From contig NW_019211456.1 of assembly GCF_002443255.2 (NCBI RefSeq), forward strand, positions 39,377,042 through 39,441,041: a stretch of DNA of 64,000 bases. The letters run 5' to 3'. Below, one piece after another: positions 24,531 through 36,200 of the stretch. Position 1 is the stretch's first letter. Each line of letters starts with the position of its first letter. The position numbers and the translations under genes were made by a program. Below the pieces are notes generated by a model. It was not told the DNA's origin. It did no database searches and saw nothing but the letters and a program-made list of their open reading frames with translations. Origin of the DNA: Varroa destructor. Taxonomy: Eukaryota > Arthropoda > Arachnida > Mesostigmata > Varroidae.

Positions 24531-24738
24531 ACTGTTCTGTAGCAGGCTTTCGTAAACGCTTAGCGGTAAGGACAGGGTTTGATGAGCGGCCTACGAACTA
24601 AGCAGATTGTTTGAAATTAAAATAATTTCAAGTGGTAGAATTTGTTGAAAATAGCGGACAGCGTTAACTTTGGTCTAACAATTTGGCGAGCGTTCTTCAG
24701 TTATATTTTTTTTTAGATTTTACACTGTAAAGTCTTCA

Positions 24739-25161
24739 TACTGCGCGGGCAAATGTACACACATAGAACATGGAGCCAATGGCCTGATAAGGCCATAATT
24801 CGTCCGGGAATAAGTCAAGGTCAGGTATTGTCCTCTCGTAAAGAAGAGCCTGCAGCCATAACTTGAACCGTTTTTTCAACAGGATCTTCCCAATTAAAAT
24901 TATACCTTTCTGAACGGAATCTCCATATGATAGTGTGCTTGTTCGGTAGAGCGTTCGTGTTTCACTCTGTGTTGGTGAATGTCTGTTTACCGGTGAAAGA
25001 GACTGGCGCAGGTCTACTCGTCGTTCAATGGCTACATGCCGCTGACCTGAGTCCACAGGTATCTGTCCCTGAGGCGCGTCTAGCGTCACATCCCACTGAC
25101 CTACATTTTCTGTTGACAACCGTGCGTTAAATGAATGTTTCGAACTGAAAGGTGGGAACAT
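24739..25161 (-). CDS. Unidentified 141-codon minus-strand frame
   Basis: From an ATG near 25161, an uninterrupted frame of about 140 codons runs to TGA at 24738-24736. The start reads MFPPFSSKHSFNARLSTENV and the composition is balanced and hydrophilic, with a hydrophobic patch in the last third (GIILIGKILLKKRFKLWLQA). No motif is recognised. About this many codons can arise by chance in the window, no poly(A) signal follows closely, and a plus-strand exon-like frame overlaps it (24717-24824, between an acceptor ending TTTTAG and a CAG|GTATTG donor). Only one of the two, if either, is likely real. Confidence 0.2.
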
Positions 25162-25448
25162 TTTCAACGAGACAGCCTCCACTGAGACAGACAGCCTGTT
25201 ATACTAGAAGAACCAAAACTAACGGGTTCGGACTATGACAAAAAGGTTTTTCGAAACAAGGCCCTCGTCCTATTCAGACGGCTCTACATTGTGATAATAG
25301 CAGACACCTAAGTAAACCGGTTACGATCTTAAGCTCTAATGATTACGATTCTCATCAGCTTTTCTAAATGTTTGTATAAAATAGGTTTTCAACTGAGCAG
25401 GTGTAATCTGGCTTTAACGGACAAAGGCAATTGCAGCATTCATTTAAT

Positions 25449-25643
25449 ATGACGCATATGAACGAGGTCCATGTGGGATGTATTGATTGCGTAACAGCAG
25501 CAAGAAAAAACATAGAAAGAATGGAAATCGAACGGATAGCCTGTCAGTTAGTAAAAGGCTATTTAGATGCGCGCACTCAGACCAGAGTATACGCGAATTT
25601 ACATCTTAGGTTATCTAACGTAGAAAGGCTATCTCGATACTAG
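25449..25643 (+). CDS. Small ORF, 64 codons, unknown product
   Basis: Starts at an ATG (25449) in an A-rich context and ends with TAG at 25641-25643. The protein begins MTHMNEVHVGCIDCVTAARK and continues with a charged, probably helical region rich in E and R; a C-x-x-C pair lies near residue 11. The composition is more natural than for most frames of this size. No TATA box or poly(A) signal is tightly placed, and a CAG acceptor-like site just upstream (25437) leaves open that this is an exon rather than a whole gene. Confidence 0.2.
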   Translation: MTHMNEVHVGCIDCVTAARKNIERMEIERIACQLVKGYLDARTQTRVYANLHLRLSNVERLSRY

Positions 25644-26394
25644 ACTGTTTCTAAACATAGTATGAATTTTCTTCTATTCTTAGATATATGCATTTCTTTT
25701 GCACCCTATGCATAGAATGTATCATTTCAGAAGTGCGTACACCGCTTAGCCGGATAGATACACGTATGTCACGTATTTTACATGTGGGTACATTTGCTTC
25801 AAGTTCTGACTAGAGTACATTTAGTGTGGGGGAAATTCTTGTACTCTGGTTGTAGGCAAGATCCAATTAGTAAATATGAAGCACTATTCATTCGTATGAA
25901 GTCCACAAACGTTCTGCAGCATGTTCTCTATCGCACCGATATTTAGAGATTATTCGTTAAATTTTTTTAGAAAAAAGTCCTAGGAATACGACATTTTTGT
26001 TACTAAAAATTAAGACATTGAGCAACTATAGCAAACTACACCGACTGTGGGCCAGCGATCGTTGTAAAAGGGGACGTTTGCATCGATGCAGAAAGAGTCG
26101 GTCGCCAAAACGAATAGCGTCGTCTTTGTTGTCTAGCGAGGAAGCATGGAGATATCACAAAAGCTCTTTAGGTGGAAGAAGCAGTAAAGAAACGATGGCA
26201 AAGAAAGGACGTGACTTCAGGAGAAAACGAAAGTGTTGATCAGAACACAGAGTGTTCGTCTTCGTCGGCGGTACTCGCGATAATGCTAAATGGTGAATTC
26301 GGCCGGACCGCTAGGAGGTGGGCGAGCCTAAGAAAAGACATTAGGGCAAACCGGCAGGAGGTCCAGCAGAGCTAGAAGTGAGGAATATGCCAGC

Positions 26395-26415
26395 AGGAGG
26401 AGGAGGAGGAGGAGG
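26395..26415. repeat. (AGG)7 repeat
   Basis: Seven perfect AGG units. Confidence 0.97.
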
Positions 26416-26526
26416 ATTATGACCAAAGAAGTTTGGGCCAGGGGCTAAAAAACGCAGCACGGATGACGATTGATGTCAACACTTTATGATTCCTGGAAGC
26501 CAATTTTGGGTAATACTAGCGCTGCG

Positions 26527-26548
26527 ACATACATACATACATACATAC
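26527..26548. repeat. (ACAT)5.5 tetranucleotide repeat
   Basis: Five and a half perfect ACAT units. Confidence 0.97.
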
Positions 26549-28889
26549 GCGTGCTTAGACACCACGCTGACAGAGAAGAAGGCCTTACCGAGACTTCTAC
26601 GCACGTCCAATATGCAACGGCGTCGACTCTTATGCTGCTTTTGCCCAGTTTACTGCCTGCCCCGTTTTTGCTGCTTAGAGCTTTACGCGGTGGAGGCTTA
26701 GGCGGGTAATTGGCGACCCAATGTCATTTGTGTCCCGTCACTTAGTATCGTCATCTATGCCCGCAGAAGCGCGTCTTGCACACGATGGTTGTGGCTGTAC
26801 CGTGGCGGAGGGCGCACCAGCTCTATGTGGTGGTTGTTTGCTCACAAGGCAATAGTCATGATGGCTATTTCCTCACAAAGAACAGAAAAGTTTTCCATCT
26901 GTTTGCAAACGATATTTCTCGCCCTCCTGTAGGCGACATAGAAATGAACGAGTTTAGCGTCTGCTGAGAAAGGAAAGCCAAACGAACAGACGAGGGTAGA
27001 CAAAAAGAGAGAAGGTGCCCATGAATGAGCGAATGTTCCTATTGTTTAGATAACTCTGAAAAAGATATGGGCATATGAATATTATAACGAATTTTGCTAC
27101 TATCTAAAATACAACAGACACGGGGGTATGACAGTTAAACGCTGCATCAAGGCTACATCTGTGTTACTACTGCGATCAGGTCAAACGATGAGAGATGTTA
27201 TGTCGATTAAGTTAGATATAATCAAACAAAATGCTACAGTGCTATGATATATTTACGCTAATATTTTGAGAGTTCTTAGATCGATTGTTAATTCAGTAGA
27301 ATTCCTGAATACTGAACATAAATGTATGAAGATCAAGGTTCATAAGGTCTTTATGAGTGTCCTACCAGTGGAAATTATACTTATAGAAATAATCATTTGT
27401 AATCCGGAGTCGGAAGGTTCTTGGGGCAACATTGTTGCGATAGGGTGATGCTGCACCGTATTCATCCATTTAGAACGTACGGCTTTAGCTCGCGAAAGCC
27501 TTGCGTTTTGAAGTATCTGTAGCTACGCTGCAATATCTGCGTGCACCCGAAGCCATCATCTGACCATTTCCAGCTATAAGCAGTCTGCCTTCACGCGTAT
27601 ATATCACTTATTATTGAGTATCATTTATTGTAGAACATCCTTCGAAGGTCTCTTTCCTCATCCTTTGCCGACAAAGTAGAACACTCTGCCATTAGCTTAA
27701 TTTTCGGCTAGAATATTGGCTCGAGAGCACTGAAAGCGGCCTATTAAAAATATTCGTATGTGCGGCACCTTCGCGTCTTTTAGGCATCTTTCGACCTTTA
27801 TATCTAATATGTCAAATATATATAGACCTCTTACGTAGATTGATGAGTCGCTTATGTTGTATGTCACTGTCACAAAGCGTCGAATGCCCGACTAGCTGAG
27901 TTACGTTCTAATATAAGGCAGGTAGTAACGACGTTTGGTTGATGATGCTGAGGAAAGCGTCACTTGTATTTCTGCTGCGCCTATGAGACCCAAACAAATC
28001 CCAGCCCTAAGATTTGTGAATATTTTCTTAAGACGCCGTACATTGATATATGACGAAAATGTTTTCATTCAAGAAGTTTAGGGTGGTGGGCAAATGCTTT
28101 ACTTAGGTCTAATATGTGGTAAACGATAAGATGTTTTCGTCACTTGTACAGGCAAAAGAAAGAAAGGGTTGGCCTTTATTTAATTTAATGCGCGCTGTTA
28201 CAGACACAAACTAACAGCCTTTTCGTCAGAATCTAGAAATTTAGAGCTAAACCTGTATTCAAAGGAGTTAAGAAAATCCTTCAATAATGAATAATGATCA
28301 TCCATCTCATCGAAAGTTACCGCATCGCGAAGTAGGATATTACAGGTTATTAGTGCCCTTTAGTTGAGCCTATGATACTTCGCCTGAGAATAACGATGTG
28401 AATCGATTTCAGTTTGTTATGATAAATTCAACATTATTTGACTACTTTACACAGTGCCGTAAACGCTGCAAGACGCCATGCTTATCCGGCCCTGTGGACC
28501 CGTGGTCCAAGGAAGAGACCCAGCCAGTTTGAGGAAAGCCGCGTATCAGCTGGAGGAAAAATAAAAATAAGAGAGCGAAGAAAAATAAAAACAAAATATG
28601 ACCACCCGAAACTTAATACGAGAGAGCACTCAGTGCGATCGAAAAAAAAAAGGCTGCTGCTTATGACGATTGTATCTACATGGCCATAGGCCCCTCCTGT
28701 CGTCTAGCTCATAGCCTCGTTCGACATCCCTCGAGCTTTGCCAGCAGTGCGTTTCGACTGCAACCAACGCTTTTTCTACCAGCTAGTCTGACAGGAACAA
28801 TGCTTTGGCGGTCACAGATTGCACACAAACACATCTGAAGAAACCAGCGACGGACGGATGACTGAAAGCTTACTCTATCATATTATCAA

Positions 28890-28913
28890 TAGTAGAATTA
28901 TTTCATTCTACTA
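28890..28913. repeat. 9-bp hairpin, 6-nt loop
   Basis: TAGTAGAAT at 28890-28898 pairs perfectly with ATTCTACTA at 28905-28913. The flanks pair partially with a bulge. Role unknown. Confidence 0.75.
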
Positions 28914-29122
28914 ATAGCATGTACGCTATCGGCTGTGTGAGATGCGATGATGTATTAGACATTCTCTAGTAACGCATAATAACACCTACAAACACGCTGG
29001 GAATATGCCTCGTCACAACCTGGTGCTTCATATGGCTGGATAGCAATTTAACAAGCTGCAATCTTGAAAGCTGAACTCTCGCGGTATAGCGTAAAATATA
29101 AGATAGATGTTCATTTTATATC

Positions 29123-29126
<4 letters not shown>

Positions 29127-29174
<48 letters not shown>
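29127..29174. repeat. (GA)24 microsatellite
   Basis: Forty-eight uninterrupted bases of GA, the longest simple repeat in the window. In arthropods GA tracts can recruit GAGA-type factors and be nucleosome-poor; whether this one does is unknown. Confidence 0.98.
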
Positions 29175-29178
<4 letters not shown>

Positions 29179-29425
29179 TACACTAGTCTCAGCCCAGTGA
29201 CGGATACTAGCAGCACGCGTCGTTGGTAAATGCAGGTTGCAGGATGCTGTCTTTAGCGAGACTTCAGGTAAGACGTTTAGCGCACAGCACTACTGTTCAA
29301 ACCTGTGCCTTCGCTTGCCCTCGTTTGACATCCGCCAGTGAATTCGAAATCTCTAAGGAACGCCGAACCCGCCAGGAGGTCAAGAGATTAAGAGCTCGAG
29401 GGTTGGGAATGATGGCAGCGGGGGG

Positions 29426-29498
29426 GGATGAAGCAAGGGAATTGCGGCAGCAGCGGCTTGCTTAACAGTACGCGGCTGCCGCAATTCCCTCGCTTCCC
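29426..29498. ncRNA. GC-rich hairpin resembling a microRNA precursor
   Basis: Arms 29431-29451 and 29475-29495 pair at 20 of 21 positions, with one A-C mismatch at 29435/29491. The stem extends by G29430-C29496 and, past a two-base bulge, two more G-C pairs; inside the loop GCG at 29453-29455 can pair with CGC at 29471-29473. The whole fold is about 73 nt with a 15-nt terminal loop. Such pairing is far beyond chance. It may be a small-RNA precursor, a structured transcript element, or a miniature palindromic repeat. It lies in an isolated GC-rich patch (29220-29600) with no convincing exon. Strand unknown; neither arm is recognised. Confidence 0.4.
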
Positions 29499-31738
29499 AA
29501 AGCGGCACCGAAACACAACGGAACGCCTTGACAGAGCTCCTTCAAGCGACCGTTCTAATGGGCGAAGTGGAACGGGTTGAAATGAAAGGATCCAAGTGAC
29601 GGGTTAGTCAAAGCGGAGCAAAACAAGCGGCATCAACCGCACAGCAGTTAACATATAGGAAAGTTTGTGAAAAAATATTAAGATAGAATAAAGGTGCGCC
29701 ATGAAACATGATGGAAATCAGCATTGCAGAAGATGAAGAACGTCGGCCTAAGCCGCATAGGCAGCCGACAGTAAAGAGAGGTTGCATCGTCCTTAGCTTG
29801 TACGCACTTCGCACTTCCTTCCTACTTACGGTGAGCAATGTTTCTGGAGTTAGGCACGCGTGCCTCTGCTGGAAAACAGGTGAGCAGTATACGCCGACAT
29901 CGTTTGCTTTTACCGCTATCTATCCTTTGTAGCAGTTCTAACAGCAAGAAGAAAGTTTATTAGATTTAGACGGCAAGCGACATATATATGAAACAATAGT
30001 GAGTTTGTTTTGAATAGCGGAATCTGATTTTATGGAGAGCTTAATATGTAATGAAAATAGCAATTATAATAGGATTCGCGTATATATATATATATATATT
30101 ATTTATGATAATTAAAAGAAGTACCGTAGATACGTTTCGCCAGAAGCGAACAAATCAAACCCCGAACTATTCAGAGATTAGTTTACATTGGTCAAGTCTG
30201 TTGCTGCTAACGCTAAATTTGAAAGAAATCGTCATCACGCCATATGGGCTACTTTAGCTAATTAAGAATGATAACTTAAAGGAACTTGAACTGAATAATG
30301 CCAAACCGCTGCTATACGAAACTGTAATCATTCCCCTTTAACGTAAGTAATAACAGCGGCGTAAATATTCGTATCCACCATATTGGTATTATGGCCATCA
30401 ACAAGATTTCAAGGAAAGTTGTTTCCATTGCACAAAACGTCAACGATTCTCTAATGTGGTAAGGTGCAGTCCGACGCTGTATCGTGTTAAGTTCAGGTGA
30501 TTTCTTAGTTAAAAGTAACACGAAAACTACGTCAAAGTTACATATCCTTTGAATTCAGAGCACTAGAGTTTTTCGTAAAATATCGCCTGTTTCCCGTTAT
30601 CGTCGAACGTATAACGAAGCACGATTCGAGAACAGATTAGTCGGTTTCATTCATTTCCCTTTTTTGAAGTAGAATCTTTAGCCGATAATGATGGTCGGGC
30701 TTGGCCATTTGAGGCGTAGCTTACCCCTGGATAAAGCAATTCGTAATTTGCTTTTTCAATCACCCACCGTTGTCTTGCGGCGTACCTTTATTTCTCTCTA
30801 AAACCATTCTCGATTCGAACTAATTGCCCTGCGGTACAGCAGTTGTACAATGTAGATTTTAATCAAAGCTCAAAAATCGCGTGGCTGAGTTTACACATAT
30901 TCCAAGTAAACCGGTAGCCGCACAGGCTGAATCGGTGAAGCGCCTGGCTAACGAACAGGGATCCAACAATTAAACCACCCTAAAACCATTATCTTTGCTA
31001 TTGGCTTTTTAAAACGGCCGTTATGAAGACAAAATTTCGTCATTATGAAGCCTTGAACAACAATTACCCCAGCCAACTTTAGCCGCTATAGCCGGCAACC
31101 TGCTACGCTCAGAGAGCCACTGCCTATTCTAGGACATTTATATGCTCAGTTTGCTGGTTGGCTGGCTAACTCACTACCGCCTTAGCTCGTTGAAGGCAGG
31201 AGCAGCCCGGACCTCAGCCAACGATCTCTCGGACGTCAAATTCATCGAAGAAATGACTCAACCGGTACTCGCTTGAAATTCGATCATTATATTTTTACGA
31301 AACGTCACACAAATGCATTTTCAAATGTCGTGCAAGTAACGAGTAAACCCAAACTCAAAGATATATATCGTCAATAGATTTTCTAAGGTCAAAATAACGT
31401 TATGACCAAGAGGTTCAAGCAACTGATACGGAGGGGTTTACACTATCAGGTCAGTGATTCAATTTCAAGTACCAACCAAACGCCTCCATAAACTCTTCCA
31501 AGTTTTCCGGCTGTAATTTGTCTTCCATAATTAATGAATTTTTCCGTAAGTTCCATAGGTAATGAATATCCTCATCTCGGTTAGAAACATACCTCTACTA
31601 GGCAAATGTGTTCAAAAATGTAATCGGCTACTGCATGACTCTGAAGTAAGCTAAAGATACAATAAAAGTAAGTAAAACGATCGAGTGCTATAGTCATAAC
31701 ACGCGAAGATAACAATGAACTCTATTTTTTGCTCATAG
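29499..31738. other. Stretch without a supportable gene
   Basis: Holds a (TA)n repeat at 30081-30099 and short frames only. Otherwise nothing is visible. Confidence 0.5.
30081..30099. repeat. (TA)n microsatellite, 19 nt
   Basis: Uninterrupted alternating T and A. Confidence 0.97.
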
Positions 31739-31808
31739 CGTCAGCACGGACGACATACCTATCGCCACAGACGACAGATCATTGACCGACGCTTACGGAA
31801 GCGCTTAG
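31739..31808 (+). CDS. Short terminal exon candidate
   Basis: The acceptor TCTATTTTTTGCTCATAG ends at 31738. One base then completes a codon, and 22 codons (VSTDDIPIATDDRSLTDAYG, then SA) run to TAG at 31806-31808. The acidic, polar tail looks like a protein C-terminus. A second frame gives an arginine-rich peptide through the same DNA, so frame choice is uncertain. No AATAAA is found nearby. Too short for open-frame statistics to help. Confidence 0.17.
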
Positions 31809-32943
31809 GTAAAGTTCAGCTGTTACAGATGCGGCGTGCAATAGCGTAAGAAGGACGACGTGCATTTGTCATCCATCTTTGAGTGCAACATATCCTTTTT
31901 GTCATATACGGTACAGTACCTCGTAAACGAAAAAGGGACAGGCCAGCATCGATTCGCAGAGAAAAGAAAGTCGTTGTAGCATTTGACTCGTCGTTTAGTG
32001 AACTTTCATGGTTTAATTAAGTTGTACTCCTAGTGCATTGAAATATGCTAACAAGTTACAGAAACGTAATTATCACGTATAGAATAGTTAGGAGGGGCTC
32101 TCTTCCGTAAGATGTGGCAAAGCAGCCCATACCTTATGCATCTCTCTATCTAGTCTCAATCACCAATTAAAGCGTCTATTTAATGTAGCCTTACGCGTGA
32201 TGCTCTCCGTTGAGCCTCGGTGTCTAATTGCCTGCGGCGACGTGTCTTTTAAGGCCTACCTATCCTTCGACTTTACGCACCTAGCAGGACAATGCTTCTA
32301 CTGAAAGTTAAAGATAAAGGCGAAGATCGTTCAATATGTAATTAACAAGCTTGCTAATTTCCTGCGTTCACCCTGATATTGAACCATGACATACATGGCG
32401 ATGTTTACCAGGCTGATTTTAACATCGACTTTTATGTTGTGCCTTGATAGAGGCGCCTGTTTCACTGGTAGACGAACTAAGAGCGTTTCGAAACCGCTGA
32501 CTGGATTGGAACAGCGTCATTTTTGTCCACGGCTAACATATGCTTTAAGTGTTTCATTTGCTAGAACCACGATCTTCTCATCGAGCATGTCAGATATGAT
32601 TGCCATTGGTACGGGTACAAGAGCCGTTGTGCGAAAATCGAATAGCGCCAACCTTTTTACCTGTTTGATATGTTATACCATTTGTTGTCTTTAAATGTTA
32701 TACCTGAATGGTCTGCTTTAAAGATAAATATCAAACTTACCTAAAAGCAACATAGTCCAAGTTCTGCAATGATTACAACAACGCCCCATTCTCAACTGAT
32801 GTCAAGTCATCTGTCAAACATATCTACCTTCAGATTTGAAAATTTCTTCAGGCACATTTCTTCTAATTGACAAACTTACCAGCTGATTACATTGTAGTAA
32901 GCGTGTGCGTCTGCTTGACATTTCAGCCTTTGCCGAGAACGAA

Positions 32944-32953
32944 TATATAAAAG
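32944..32953 (+). promoter_or_regulatory. Candidate TATA box
   Basis: TATATAAAAG, a near-perfect TATA element in a G+C-richer flank, lies 52 nt upstream of an ATG that opens a 72-codon frame. Transcription would be expected to begin around 32975-32985; a weak initiator-like CCAGTA lies there. Confidence 0.3.
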
Positions 32954-32995
32954 CACGGAAACCTACCTAGTAGAATCTGACCCAGTAGGATTGCT

Positions 32996-33214
32996 ATGGC
33001 GCTGCATAATAAGTACGCATCAGCGTATATTTATATAGACTCATTCAGACACATAAACGCACCGTTTACAAGTACCAGACCAGACAGCCTGGGCATTCGT
33101 TCCCTACCGCGTTACATCACAGAGCAAATGCAACTGGCTCCGCTTGCCCGGGGCACAGAACAATACCACAGTGCAGCGGGGCGCATGGAACGATCGATCG
33201 AACTAGTGGACTAG
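32996..33214 (+). CDS. 72-codon ORF behind a TATA box, unknown product
   Basis: ATG at 32996 has a G at +4 and is the first ATG after the TATA element at 32944. The frame runs to TAG at 33212-33214. The protein begins MALHNKYASAYIYIDSFRHI and is polar and basic without a signal peptide, membrane segment or recognised motif. Possible donors inside (GTACGC at 33013, GTGCAG near 33170) mean it could also be a first exon. The promoter-ATG-ORF spacing raises it above ordinary short frames, but nothing confirms expression. Confidence 0.27.
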   Translation: MALHNKYASAYIYIDSFRHINAPFTSTRPDSLGIRSLPRYITEQMQLAPLARGTEQYHSAAGRMERSIELVD

Positions 33215-36200
33215 CAAACCGTTTTATAGATCGCCTTAACGTTCTCGCCAAGTTAGGCCGTCTCTTCTCGTTCCCAAAAACCGAAGAAACCGACCTCAAA
33301 TGAAGCTAAGCAGATTCGCGCACTACTGTGTGCTCAACGGACAAGCTAAATCCACACTGGGTAACGTATGGGTAGTTGGCTAATTAGACAATGAACGTAC
33401 GGATGTTCGGGCGAGCTGCATCGCAGCGTCCGCATGCTTTACGCCTTGGTCCTGTGGACATCCTCTGTTACTGAAGTTTGTAGCTCAAGGCGGGCAGCAG
33501 AGTTCGTTAAGACGAACGCGCATCAGACATCAGAAGGTGCCACCCGGCAAGATTCAACGAGGAAAGACATTGAAGTCAGGGAGAAAAGGGCGCTTACTGA
33601 TGACGGAGTCTACGAATACTTTACAGCCCTCGCCCAACGGTCGCTCGTAGATGTTGTCGAAAGGTCCGTCATTTAGCTTTAAGACGAAGTCTGGATAAGT
33701 GGAAATTGTAATACACTAACTATAGAAACTAGTAGTGGTACATCGTATAATATACTAAAAACATAGTAAATGTTAGGCGGGCGAGAGGCCATTGATATGT
33801 TATGTGAGATGAGCTCTACTTTATCTGTCACCCTCACTAACCGACCGAGTTTTCTGACATACTACACAACCTGTTTAGCGCGTTAGATAGTTGGTCATTC
33901 GCTCAGGTCGTATTGAAAAGGGTTTTTCTTCACGTTTCTTTTTTGCCTACGGCTCCGCTTGGTTTGCCTAGAGAGGTTCTACAGTACGTCTCCTCCCTTT
34001 TCGACCTCAGCGTAGACATCGGTGGCGCGAAACCACTGTGGCCTGACAACTAACGGTCGACGTGAGAAGAAAACGTAAGACTGAATACGTAAAAGCCAGA
34101 AAAAAAACTATTGAACAAGACACACACATCGGGTGGGCCTACGAAATCGTTTTCTTAACACGTTTGGCCTTTTGACCGATACCTACAAGGAGACAAAGTA
34201 CTTCTGCTGAAGGAAAAACGAAAAGAAGGAAAGGGCCGAAACGTTCAGACGATTGGACCACAATAGTAGCATGTAAGCAGAACAGCAGCAATGTACACAA
34301 GCTTTAATACCAGCCCATACTCAAACAGACAGCAAAGATCCCCGGGTATTCAGGCCGGTAAACCTCCACCGCAGCTCTTATTTAGCAATATCGCATGAAC
34401 TGGAGGTCATGAAAAAAGTTAGGCGTATTTCCACTAAACACCGCCTATATAATTAGCTAGCATGAACACGTACTCCATTACATAAAGTAGCATAAAGGTG
34501 TGATCTTTTTATTCGCTAGTTTATACTTTCATTCTTGTCTCTCCATAATATCGTTTTCAACTGAGGTTGATATAGAATAGGTCTACAGCTTTCACGCCCT
34601 TGTCCTTAGCTTTTAGGCCCTCTGCTTTACTAGCACACTCGATAGTCGGCTTAGGTTAAGTTAGACTACTTTAAGGATCAGAGGAGTTACGCAGGACTGC
34701 ATTACTTTAAGGATTTGTGGATTGGTTACTACGATTATAGCTGATGCTGTTTTTGCTGTAACTGCTTCGGGTTCCCCAAGAGCCTTGTCATGATAACAAA
34801 ATTCGCTCATCTACGTGCAGACGTCTGCGTGGGGGGGGAGAGGCAACGTTCAGCTATGTCTCAGACTTTGACTCTAGGTCCACGCTACTTCGAGCATTAC
34901 TCATCGTTTCTGTTCGACGTCGATATGCTTAGAAGCCGTGGAGTCAACCAAGTTGTCTATCGCTAGTTTTGCCGATCAACTCCTGCTGGGCAAACTTGCC
35001 CATGGCCTACCTTGTCGGCTCGAGAGAGATCCAGTTGCCCCGATTTTTTTGTGATACGACTACTTATATAGCTGACACTTTATGCAGGCCACCTAATTAG
35101 TGGCCCACCCATTCCCTGCCTACTGCTGGTCTTCGCCACAGCATCACTTTGTTTCGTGCTTACAATACAGTTATTAACAGCGAAGGCACTCCTACTCAAC
35201 TCCTACAAGGTATGTGCTACAAGGTCGCAAGAAGTGACTTTGTGAGCGTGCACATGTTTGCGTGGGAGTTTCCAACAGGATGCCGCTTTGCAAGGTCAGC
35301 TCCCACTGAGAATGCGTCTACCAGTTGTTCCATTACAATGCAATGAACGGAATATCGCTCATCTGACGCACTTGTCCAAGCTAGCACTGCAACATATGGT
35401 AGAACTTATTGGCAATAGTTACTTTGTGTGCATACCTATTACGAATAGATATTTCTAAATGCGTCGTTTGTGGCTTACTTTATTCGAATCAAAGCTTTTG
35501 AGCTGAATATCTCTTTTTAAAAAATTACATGGTCACTGGACTTTCTAATGATTTTTCGTAATAATAACCTCTTTGTCACGATTCCGGCTGCGTGTCATAT
35601 TGGCACGGTAGCAATAGGTGTGAGGCATTTAGTAACTTGCCAGACTGTGGCAATGAGAGTCTGGTTGGTTGGTTAGTTGGTTGATAAATATCGCGCGTGA
35701 CGTTATATTTGCAGCTGTAATAGAATAATTCGCTGAGTACAAGACATGATTCCGTGTGTCTTTTTTGGGACCCGCCGTCTGATGAGGCCTCGTAGTCAAA
35801 GGATGAATAGCGCTTGCAGGATGACACAGATGAACGCTATACTCACTGTGCATACAGAATTTGCTTTTCGAGGATAAATCCAAATGAAAAAAAAACTAAT
35901 CAAATATTATAGGTTTGTTGCAACCTGCTATCTATATAATGGAATTTAGAGCTTCTTACTTGCGACTGGGTTTTCTACATCTATCTCTACGCAATATATT
36001 AGTCTACAATTTCTCATTTAAATAATTTTAATATAGTGAATAGTTTTTATTGTTAAGATCCCGTTTTCGATATAGAAAAATAGTAGGAACAGTAATTAAT
36101 GGATATCATTGACTTCGGGAACTTATCAACGGAAAGGAACAACCATTATGTATTTATCCGGGTGTCTGCTGTTCACTGTTCGATTTATTCAGTATGGATC

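Larger units (their letters stand above)
25644..29126. other. Stretch without a supportable gene
   Basis: Contains (AGG)7 and (ACAT)n repeats and a perfect nine-bp hairpin at 28890-28913. GC-richer sequence near 26100-26950 and 28440-28800 has short plus frames. A minus acceptor near 27055 leads into a 33-codon frame of biased, hydrophobic composition. None is supportable. Confidence 0.5.
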
